Source: Chitinophagaceae bacterium
GTDB taxonomy: Bacteria > Bacteroidota > Bacteroidia > Chitinophagales > UBA10324
Length of the DNA: 64,000 bases
Assembly (NCBI GenBank): GCA_016704325.1
Contig: JADJAG010000004.1
Location: forward strand, 744,001 to 808,000
Direction: 5' to 3'
Made by a program: the position numbers and the translations under genes
The notes under the pieces: model-generated
What the model saw: only the letters and a program-made list of their open reading frames with translations
Databases searched by the model: none
Told to the model about the DNA's origin: nothing
In this document: piece after piece, positions 1-7,264 of the stretch
How the letters are laid out: each line of letters opens with the position of its first letter
How positions within the stretch are numbered: position 1 is the stretch's first letter

Positions 1-69
1 GATTGTGAGGTGAGTGCTGAATAACAGGCAACTGCCTAAGTGATGCCTTAACGGTAAATTATTAAAACA

Positions 70-1161
70 ATGAGTCAACCAAAAATATATATCGTCCTTG
101 TCAATTTTAATGGCCACGATAATACCATCGAAACCATTGAAAGTCTGGCGAAACAATCTTATAAGAACTTCCAGGTAGTAGTAGTGGATAATAATACACC
201 TGCTTCATTGCAGATTATTAAAGAATGGGCTGAAGGAAGCCGGACTGTCAATTTTAATCCACCGCCTGAAATTGAAAAGTTTTCCATGCCCTATTGCAAT
301 AAACCTGCTGCATGGATTAGTTACACGGTAGAAGAAGCGGAGAAAGGTGGTAATCAGTCGAAGGAGCAGGCATTGGAACAACAGATCACGACCAATGCTA
401 CAGCTTCTTTTAATTACCCATTGATTTTTGTACAGGCAAAATCTGATATTGGATTTGCAGGTGGTAACAATGTCGGTTCCCGTTATGCCCTGAAAAAGGG
501 TGATGCAGATTTTGTCTGGCTCCTGAACAACGATACCACCCTCGACTTCGATGCCCTGAAATACCTGGTAGAGAAGGCAGAACAGTATGCATCACAAGGT
601 GAAAAGGTTGGCATGATTGGTTCTAAACTCAGGTGGTATAAATGGCCTGATAAGATCAATGCCATAGGGGGCAAATTCAATAAATGGACTACCTGGTCAT
701 ACCACCTTGGCGTAAGAGAAGTGGATAACGGTCAATACGATAACGATGATGTAAAATTTGACTATGTATATGGTGCTTCCCTTTTCATCAGGAAGGAATT
801 TCTGGAAGAGGTAGGATTGATGAATGATGTGTACTATGCCTATTTTGAAGAGATGGACTGGGAGGTGCGTGGCGTGCGCAAAGGCTGGAAACATGGCTAC
901 CAATACAAGAGTGTTATCTACCATAAGCAGGGAGTTACCACAGGCAAGGAGATCAAGAGCAAAACAAGGCCTTTATTCTTTATGTGTTGCAAATACCGTG
1001 GGTGGATGTTATTCTACCAACTTTACTATCCGTATCTTATCTTCGCACCTGTTATCCGACTCATTGGAAAGGCTTTGAAAAACCTAACCGAAGGAAACTC
1101 AAAAGAATCCCTCTTAATCCTTAAAATACTTCTGGGTAAACGAACGTGCAGCAGGGATTAG
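70..1161 (+). CDS. Glycosyltransferase family 2
   Basis: Predicted GT-A fold glycosyltransferase of 363 aa that adds a sugar during surface-polysaccharide synthesis on the cytoplasmic face of the membrane. The N-terminus has the GT2 nucleotide-binding start (IYIVLVNFNG, residues 6-15) and VVVDNN at 37-42. The DxD-equivalent is NND at 153-155 in a WLLNNDTTLD context, and a FEEMDW motif at 259-264 resembles the ED catalytic-base region of rhamnosyltransferase-like GT2 enzymes. An insertion at about residues 55-110 is unusual and hydrophilic. The gene leads a dense + strand operon that continues to 6505. The donor and acceptor cannot be told from sequence. The first 24 bases of the window could be the tail of an upstream gene, but this is not supportable. 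Confidence 0.9.
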   Translation: MSQPKIYIVLVNFNGHDNTIETIESLAKQSYKNFQVVVVDNNTPASLQIIKEWAEGSRTVNFNPPPEIEKFSMPYCNKPAAWISYTVEEAEKGGNQSKEQALEQQITTNATASFNYPLIFVQAKSDIGFAGGNNVGSRYALKKGDADFVWLLNNDTTLDFDALKYLVEKAEQYASQGEKVGMIGSKLRWYKWPDKINAIGGKFNKWTTWSYHLGVREVDNGQYDNDDVKFDYVYGASLFIRKEFLEEVGLMNDVYYAYFEEMDWEVRGVRKGWKHGYQYKSVIYHKQGVTTGKEIKSKTRPLFFMCCKYRGWMLFYQLYYPYLIFAPVIRLIGKALKNLTEGNSKESLLILKILLGKRTCSRD

Positions 1162-1184
1162 AACTTACACAACCACCAATTTTA

Positions 1185-2510
1185 ATGACCGATGCCCTGC
1201 ACAACACCTGGCGCCGGCGTCTGAAGGTATTCCTGATATACCTGCTATTCATCAACGTTTTCGGTACACTCATCAAAAGCCCGATTTCACTGATCTACCT
1301 GGTGTTCGGTGGTTATCCGATGCTGTTTGTATATGTGACCTTTACCGGTGTTTACCTGATTGACAAAGTTTTTGTCAAGAAAGCAGGGTTCACTATTTAT
1401 GAACTCATTATCCTGACACTACTGACCTATATTATGTTACAGGCAGGATTTGTTACCAATTTCTATTTCGGACAACCTGTTTTCTTAGGCATCTCTGCAG
1501 AAAAATCATGGCTGGCGATCCTTTCAGGCATTTTTGTCTTCTACCTGCTCAAATCAAAATCGATCGACCTCACTATTGTTCGGGATGCACTCCTGTTTGG
1601 AGCCTGGTTTAATCTCCCCTGGTATCTACTTATGATTATTGGCCTTAATCCAAATCAGTTTGCCGGTACTTTGTTTGTTTATTGCAATTCCATTAAAGGT
1701 GGTTGCCAGTTCGAGTTCGATATTTTCGGATTTGCCTTCGCAACGATCTATTATTTTATCAGGTATGTCCGAACGAGCCATATCAAGTATGCCATATTCT
1801 TCATGGGTTTCTTTGCTTACATATTCTTCATCAATCAGAAGCGAGGAACTTCTCTTGCACTGTTGGGCACTGTAGGACTTTACTTTCTTCTCTATTTGTC
1901 CTGGGAAAAGATCGTGTATTATACTACTTCATTTATACTCTTTGTTTCCGCCGCATTGGGAGGTCTCTGGTTATTACGACCTGATATTTTAGAAAGAGTC
2001 ACGCTAATGTATACCAATATAATCCTGGTTTTGCAGGGAGAAGAAACAGGAGAAGCCTCTGCTGATGCGCGTATCCGTTCATCTGCCATCGCTTTTAAAT
2101 ATTTTAATAAGCATGAGTTCAGCTGGTTTTTCGGTAATGGTAAAATCAATAACGACTGGCTTGGGGGGCCTACTGCGGAGCTTGGTCACTTCTATGCTTC
2201 AGATATCGGAATTCTTGGTGTAATCTACCAGTTTGGTGCATTAGGACTCATTATAGGCCTCTCGCAATATTGGCTGGTTTACCGTACGCACAGGCGACTA
2301 CATGCTGAAATTAAAAAAGACTATTTCTATCAGTCTATTTTGTTTTTTATCATCTTTTTCATCGTACGTGGAATTCCAACCGGTGGAAGTTTCTTTGATC
2401 CGGGCATTGCCATTGCTGCCGTGTTTGTTGCCATACACTACTTCTTCTATTACATTCAGATTCACCCAGAACGGCAATACCGATGGGCCAATAAGCAGGT
2501 AATAAACTAA
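1185..2510 (+). CDS. Wzy/WaaL-like O-antigen polymerase or ligase, polytopic membrane protein
   Basis: An integral membrane protein of about 441 aa with roughly ten to twelve hydrophobic segments and a longer soluble loop before the last helices (around residues 290-350, containing RIRSSAIAFKYF). This is the layout of O-antigen polymerases and ligases, which join repeat units or transfer a glycan at the periplasmic face. It sits between a glycosyltransferase and two sulfotransferases, which fits an exported polysaccharide. Start choice: ATG at 1185 follows the upstream stop by 24 bp; a GTG at 1146 would overlap the upstream gene by 16 bp and add 13 non-hydrophobic residues. Family assignment rests on topology and context, because these proteins diverge strongly. 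Confidence 0.75.
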   Translation: MTDALHNTWRRRLKVFLIYLLFINVFGTLIKSPISLIYLVFGGYPMLFVYVTFTGVYLIDKVFVKKAGFTIYELIILTLLTYIMLQAGFVTNFYFGQPVFLGISAEKSWLAILSGIFVFYLLKSKSIDLTIVRDALLFGAWFNLPWYLLMIIGLNPNQFAGTLFVYCNSIKGGCQFEFDIFGFAFATIYYFIRYVRTSHIKYAIFFMGFFAYIFFINQKRGTSLALLGTVGLYFLLYLSWEKIVYYTTSFILFVSAALGGLWLLRPDILERVTLMYTNIILVLQGEETGEASADARIRSSAIAFKYFNKHEFSWFFGNGKINNDWLGGPTAELGHFYASDIGILGVIYQFGALGLIIGLSQYWLVYRTHRRLHAEIKKDYFYQSILFFIIFFIVRGIPTGGSFFDPGIAIAAVFVAIHYFFYYIQIHPERQYRWANKQVIN

Positions 2511-2519
2511 CCGGAACTG

Positions 2520-3443
2520 ATGAATGAACTGAAATTACCTAATGTGATTATTGGCGGTGTACATAAGGCCGGAACGACTTCGGTATATACGTATTTGAGT
2601 TTGCACCCTGATGTATGCGGCTCTTCTACTAAAGAGATCGGCTTCTTTATGCCACTCAAGTATGGCAAAGACATTCCGGCTATGGAAAATTATGCAGCCT
2701 ACTTTTCACATTGCGATTCCGGTAAAAGATACCGTTTGGAAGCAAGTCCGAGTTACCTGTACGGCAAAAAACTGATCGGAGAAAGAATACGCAAAGAATT
2801 AGGCGAGGAGGTAAAGATGATCTTCATCTTCAGAAATCCAGCCGACCGTATTTTTTCCTTTTACGAGCGAAAGAAAGCAAATGCCTACCTGAAAGAAGAT
2901 GTTTCCTTTGGTGATTTCATCCGAAAATCAGCAGCATTTACCGGCGATGAATTGCATGATCACCGTGATGATGAAGAGGCATTGTTAATGAGAGGTATTA
3001 AGGAAGGATTCTACATTGAATTCCTGCCAGATTGGTTCGATCTCTATGGGAAGAACCTGAAGATACTTTTCTTTGAAGATCTTAAGAAGGATGCTGCAGG
3101 TTTTATGAAAGAATTATGTGCCTGGCTTGATCTGGACTTTTCTTTTTATAAACCGGAAGATTTCGCAATCGAAAATCAAACCATTGCGTACAAAAACCGC
3201 TGGATGCACAGGACCATGCTCGGCGTTAACAAAAAATTTGAAGCTTTCTGGAGAAAAAATGTCGGATTGAAGCGAACTTTGCGCAACCTGTACAAAAAAG
3301 TAAATGCCAGCAGTGGCGGCCGTGAGAAGATGAATGAAGAAGAACGCCGCTTTTTAGATGAACTTTATCAACCCTACAATAACCGTTTAGCTGAATTCCT
3401 GAGGGGAAAGGGAATTACCAGGCTGCCGGATTGGTTAAACTAG
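2520..3443 (+). CDS. PAPS-dependent sulfotransferase
   Basis: 307 aa, similar in layout to heparan-sulfate N-/3-O-sulfotransferase-like enzymes. The 5'-phosphosulfate loop is near the N-terminus (GGVHKAGTTSVYTYL, residues 12-26). The 3'-phosphate-binding segment is IFIFRNPADRIFSFY at about 100-114, with the typical R-x-P-x-R-x-x-S pattern. It should transfer sulfate from PAPS to a sugar. It starts 9 bp after the Wzy-like gene and is followed after 3 bp by a second sulfotransferase, so translational coupling is likely. No PAPS synthesis genes are in the window. Confidence 0.88.
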   Translation: MNELKLPNVIIGGVHKAGTTSVYTYLSLHPDVCGSSTKEIGFFMPLKYGKDIPAMENYAAYFSHCDSGKRYRLEASPSYLYGKKLIGERIRKELGEEVKMIFIFRNPADRIFSFYERKKANAYLKEDVSFGDFIRKSAAFTGDELHDHRDDEEALLMRGIKEGFYIEFLPDWFDLYGKNLKILFFEDLKKDAAGFMKELCAWLDLDFSFYKPEDFAIENQTIAYKNRWMHRTMLGVNKKFEAFWRKNVGLKRTLRNLYKKVNASSGGREKMNEEERRFLDELYQPYNNRLAEFLRGKGITRLPDWLN

Positions 3444-3446
3444 CAT

Positions 3447-4328
3447 ATGAAAAACAAACTTCCGAATTTCTTTATTGTAGGAGCCCCCAAAGCCGGTACT
3501 ACTTCTCTATACTATTACCTGAAGCGGCATCCGGAGGTGTTTATGAGTGGCATTAAGGAACCGAACTACTTTGCCTACGAAGAAACCATAAAACAGAATC
3601 TGTATCATAAAGAAAAAGGAGTAGGCACACTGGAAGAATACCTGCAACTTTTTGAATCAGCCAATGGCCGTCATAAAGCAGTAGGGGAAGCCAGTGTCTC
3701 TTATCTCTTCTATCCGGCTGTACCGGAAAAGATTAAGGAGTTGGTGCCGGATGCGCGGATCATCATGTCGCTTCGTAACCCGATTGACCGTGCCTTTTCT
3801 CACTATTACATGGAACACAAACTGGGCTATGTGAATGAGTCACTGGAAGATATTGTGAACAGGAAATCTTCACATAAGTATTCGAAACTATGGTATCAGC
3901 AGTATATAGAACTGGGATTGTATTATGAACAGGTGAAGCGATACATAGATGTTTTTGGCAAAGACAAGGTTAAGATTTTTATATATGATGAATTGTCGGA
4001 AGACATGGAAAATATGATCCTCAGTGTCTTTAAATTCCTTGGCATCGACCCTTCTTTTATACCTGAACTGGAAAATAAATACAATACGTATTCTACGCCA
4101 CGCAACACTTTTTTCAGAGCGATTTATTCTCAGAAAAACCTGCGCGCACTGGCCCGGAAGATTATTCCTGATGCTAAAGTGGAGGCAATCAAAAACCTGT
4201 TTCTTACCCGCCGCAAGAAACCGGACCGGCATGATGAAACAGTTGACCTGATGAATGTAATTTTCAAACCCGATATTATTAAGCTGGAAAAATTGCTCAA
4301 TAAAGACCTGAGCCGCTGGTATGAGTGA
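3447..4328 (+). CDS. PAPS-dependent sulfotransferase (second in tandem)
   Basis: 293 aa. The PAPS loop FFIVGAPKAGTTSLYYYL (residues 8-25) and the 3'-phosphate site IIMSLRNPIDRAFSHYYME (about 107-125) are clear. It shares the fold with the preceding gene but is well diverged, so the pair probably sulfates different positions or residues rather than being a recent duplication. Its stop overlaps the start of the next glycosyltransferase by 8 bp (ATGAGTGA), showing a coupled operon. Confidence 0.88.
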   Translation: MKNKLPNFFIVGAPKAGTTSLYYYLKRHPEVFMSGIKEPNYFAYEETIKQNLYHKEKGVGTLEEYLQLFESANGRHKAVGEASVSYLFYPAVPEKIKELVPDARIIMSLRNPIDRAFSHYYMEHKLGYVNESLEDIVNRKSSHKYSKLWYQQYIELGLYYEQVKRYIDVFGKDKVKIFIYDELSEDMENMILSVFKFLGIDPSFIPELENKYNTYSTPRNTFFRAIYSQKNLRALARKIIPDAKVEAIKNLFLTRRKKPDRHDETVDLMNVIFKPDIIKLEKLLNKDLSRWYE

Positions 4329-5508
4329 GAAAAATAAATTACGTGTAGCAATGGTGGAACCCATTGGCGGTCACAGTGGCAATGATTTTTATGATTTTGG
4401 GTTATGTAAGGCCGTAGCCGACCAGGGAACCGAGCTTTCCTTTTATACCTGTGATGAAACGGATCTTGATACAAAATTCAATTTCCCTTTTCGTACCAGG
4501 AAACCATTTAAGAATATCTATGGCAAAGACCATAAATTAATTCGCGGCTTCCGGTATGCTATTGGCGCATGGAATGCAGCACAAGATGCAGCTAGAGCAG
4601 GAGCAAAGGTGGTACACTTTCACGTATACCACTTTGCCGGAAGAGAATACCTCAACTTCTTTCTTTTCCGCCGTAAAGGTTTCAAAGTGGTGGCCACTAT
4701 TCACGACATTGAGAGTTTTGACAAATACGGCCAGGAAATTGACCCGGGTAAATATGGAAAGTTCAGGCGGGCCATCGATCAGATTATAGTTCACTCTGAC
4801 TATGCTAAAGCTTCGCTGAAAAAATATTTCCCTGATTTCCCGGAAGCGGCCATTCACATTGTACCGCATGGTGATTCTGATTTTCTTTACAATACACCCA
4901 TCAGCAGGGAAGACGCACGTAAGAAGTTAAATCTGCCGATGGATCAGCAACTCGTGCTTTTCTTCGGCCAGATAAAAAAAGTGAAAGGGCTGGATGTACT
5001 GCTCAAGGCGCATGCCATCGTGCGTGATCAGATGCCTGACGTAAAACTGCTCGTAGTAGGCAAACCCTGGAAAGTGGAACAGGAAGAATTTGACGCTATC
5101 GTGAAGGAGAAGAACCTGGAGAAGGATTGTATCCTCAACTATAGTTATGTTCCGAATGAGATCATTCCCTATTACTTCGCAGCTGCCGATGTGGTAACAC
5201 TTCCCTACCGGGAAATCTATTCAAGCGGTGTCATGATCCGTTCGCTCGACTACAGTGCGGCTATTGTAGCATCTGATCTGGATACTTTTAAAAAGATTAT
5301 TGTGGAGGGAGAGAATGGCGTGATGTTTAAAAATGAAGATGAACAGGATCTTGCAGAGAAAATCATGGCGCTTTTGAAAGATGAAGCGAAGATGAAACGC
5401 CTTCGTATCAATGCGAAAAAGACGGCCGATGAAAAATTCAGTTGGCAGCTGATTGGTAAAAAAGTTAATGAAATATATAAACTCGCACTGAATGGCAGCA
5501 GCAACTGA
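4321..5508 (+). CDS. Glycosyltransferase family 4 / group 1
   Basis: 395 aa GT-B fold enzyme. The N-terminal Rossmann half begins LRVAMVEPIGGHSGNDFYDF, and the C-terminal nucleotide-sugar half carries LVLFFGQIKKVKGLDVLLKA and VVTLPYREIYSSGVMIRSLDY. The usual E-x7-E motif is present only in weakened form at the REIYSSGVMIRSL segment. It overlaps the upstream sulfotransferase by 8 bp and the downstream epimerase by 17 bp, so it belongs to the same transcript. Predicted to add a sugar to a lipid-linked intermediate; specificity unknown. Confidence 0.88.
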   Translation: MSEKNKLRVAMVEPIGGHSGNDFYDFGLCKAVADQGTELSFYTCDETDLDTKFNFPFRTRKPFKNIYGKDHKLIRGFRYAIGAWNAAQDAARAGAKVVHFHVYHFAGREYLNFFLFRRKGFKVVATIHDIESFDKYGQEIDPGKYGKFRRAIDQIIVHSDYAKASLKKYFPDFPEAAIHIVPHGDSDFLYNTPISREDARKKLNLPMDQQLVLFFGQIKKVKGLDVLLKAHAIVRDQMPDVKLLVVGKPWKVEQEEFDAIVKEKNLEKDCILNYSYVPNEIIPYYFAAADVVTLPYREIYSSGVMIRSLDYSAAIVASDLDTFKKIIVEGENGVMFKNEDEQDLAEKIMALLKDEAKMKRLRINAKKTADEKFSWQLIGKKVNEIYKLALNGSSN

Positions 5509-6505
5509 TTGCGTGCTCATCACCGGTTCTGCCGGTATGGTGGGTTCACACCTGATAGATCGTTACCGGCAATCTCTTCCGAAAGAAAAAATTATTGGTA
5601 CCTGGTTTAAACCTACTATAGATGTGCGGGATATATTGGACGTGTGTAATGCTATTGAATGCGATGTTACGGATGCAGGCCATGTTTATGCAATTATCAA
5701 CCAATACCGTCCATCCAAAATTTTTCACCTCGCTGCACAAAGCTACCCAACCGTCTCGTGGGAAAAACCCATTGAAACCATCAATACCAATATGAATGGT
5801 ACCATCAATGTATTTGAGGCGGTGAAGAAAATTCGTACCACAGAACCTGATTATGATCCAATGGTGGTAGTGGCTTGTTCCAGTGCAGAGTATGGATTGT
5901 CTTTAACGCCTGAGAATACCCCGGTGAAAGAAGATACCACGTTATTGCCTTTGCATCCATATGGTGTAAGTAAAGTCGGACAGGATTTACTTTCCTTTCA
6001 ATATTTTCAAAACTTCGGCATCCGTTGCATCCGGGTACGCATATTCAATACCACCGGTTCACGCAAAACCAATGATGTGACTTCCGATTTTGTGTTGCGT
6101 GGTTATAAGATTATGAAGGGTGCAGAAAACAAATTCCGGGTAGGTACTTTGGAAACACGCCGTTCCATTACCGATGTACGTGACCTTGTTTCGGCTTTGG
6201 TATTGCTCTCTGAAAAAGGAACAGCAGGAGAAGTATACAATGTAAGCGGTGAAAAAGTGTACCAGGTTAAGGAACTCATTCCGTTGATTGAAAAAGCAAT
6301 TGGCATCAAACTGAATATCGAAACAGATCCTGCATTGTTGCGCCCAACTGATGAACCCATCATCTATGGCGACAGCTCCCGTTTAAAAAATCATACAGGC
6401 TGGCAGCAACAATATTCGCTAGAGCAGACAATTGATGATATGTTAAGATATCTGAGGGAAGGGGGAGGAGACAGGAGGCAGGAGGAACCAGGAGTCAAGA
6501 CTTAG
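5492..6505 (+). CDS. NAD(P)-dependent sugar dehydratase/epimerase (GDP-mannose 4,6-dehydratase-like, extended SDR)
   Basis: 337 aa extended short-chain dehydrogenase. Rossmann motif VLITGSAGMVGSHLID lies at residues 8-23, the catalytic Ser is in VVACSSAEYGLS and the Tyr/Lys pair in YGVSKVGQD. The RRSITDVRDLVSALVLL segment is typical of the GDP-mannose dehydratase/GDP-6-deoxy-talose family. It likely makes a modified nucleotide sugar for the operon. The final 14 or so residues (rich in G, R, E) are encoded by a purine-rich low-complexity repeat that continues into the intergenic region, so the native C-terminus may have been replaced. Last gene of the operon. Confidence 0.87.
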   Translation: MAAATDCVLITGSAGMVGSHLIDRYRQSLPKEKIIGTWFKPTIDVRDILDVCNAIECDVTDAGHVYAIINQYRPSKIFHLAAQSYPTVSWEKPIETINTNMNGTINVFEAVKKIRTTEPDYDPMVVVACSSAEYGLSLTPENTPVKEDTTLLPLHPYGVSKVGQDLLSFQYFQNFGIRCIRVRIFNTTGSRKTNDVTSDFVLRGYKIMKGAENKFRVGTLETRRSITDVRDLVSALVLLSEKGTAGEVYNVSGEKVYQVKELIPLIEKAIGIKLNIETDPALLRPTDEPIIYGDSSRLKNHTGWQQQYSLEQTIDDMLRYLREGGGDRRQEEPGVKT

Positions 6506-6963
6506 GATGTAAGACTTAGGATGTAAGACTTAAGACGAAAGACTTAAGACGAAAGACTGGATCTATTTACAGCGAGATTTATATCGCTTTTATTGAGTAC
6601 AGCAACATTTATTTCGCTCTTACTCAATATGCGCCATGACTTCGTTTCATTTCTCCAACAATCAATTCCCCATCGAAACCATTCAACTGACTTCAATTAA
6701 CCATTCAACCATTTAACCATTTGACATTGTAACAATTAAACAATTATTATTGTGGAGTCTGAGTACAACTTGTGAAGAGCGCACCCTGAGCGAAGTTGAA
6801 GGGAAGCGGACGCAAACCATAAACAAAGCCGAAGAATGTTAGTGCACAAGAAACCAGATTCATGTAACATTGAAAATAAATAGGGCAGACATTTGGAAAT
6901 TCTATATTAGTTTTTAACCTTGTTGCTGATTAATTTTTCTAAACCCTAAATCCATTCCAATTT
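6506..6963. repeat. Intergenic region with simple repeats and one REP-like palindrome
   Basis: No gene seen. 6500-6557 holds near-tandem copies of a GGATGTAAGACTTA-type word; the 18-bp string GGATGTAAGACTTAAGAC at 6520-6537 recurs at 33405-33422. 6680-6745 is a degenerate CCATTTAACC-type repeat. 6784-6803 is a copy of the REP-like word CCCTGAGCGAAGTTGAAGGG, of which more copies lie at 10228-10387. Confidence 0.6.
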
Positions 6964-7164
6964 ATGAAGAAATTGTTGGTTATCGCTGTCATAGCAATTG
7001 TGGGACTTGCCTCCTGCAACAAGGATTATACTTGTAGTTGCACTATTCTCGGTCAGACTACCGTTTCCGAGTTACAAGATGTTTCAAAGGATGATGCTGA
7101 ACAAGCTTGTGATGAAGCAGATGCAGCCGCTCAACTTCTTGGCGGATCATGTACATTGGATTAA
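6964..7164 (+). CDS. Small cysteine-rich lipoprotein
   Basis: 66 aa. A signal peptide MKKLLVIAVIAIVGLASC ends in a lipobox (LASC, Cys18 would be acylated), so the mature product of about 49 residues should be anchored to a membrane. The mature part has four further cysteines (24, 26, 49, 63), suggesting two disulfides, and an acidic Ala-rich stretch. No enzymatic motif is visible. It is monocistronic, with an AT-rich leader and a good terminator right after it. Function unknown. Confidence 0.75.
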   Translation: MKKLLVIAVIAIVGLASCNKDYTCSCTILGQTTVSELQDVSKDDAEQACDEADAAAQLLGGSCTLD

Positions 7165-7219
7165 TCGGATAAGGGGTTGAAATAGTAACCTCAAAAGTAT
7201 ATCAGCAGCTTAGATAAAG

Positions 7220-7256
7220 AAGGGAAATTGACAAGATGTTCAATTTCCCTTTTTAC
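7220..7256 (+). terminator. Rho-independent terminator
   Basis: Perfect 11-bp stem AAGGGAAATTG (7220-7230) / CAATTTCCCTT (7241-7251) with a 10-nt loop, followed by a short T-rich tail. It lies between the convergent lipoprotein gene and the large - strand gene, so it probably serves the lipoprotein gene. Confidence 0.75.
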
Positions 7257-7264
7257 ATTTTTTA

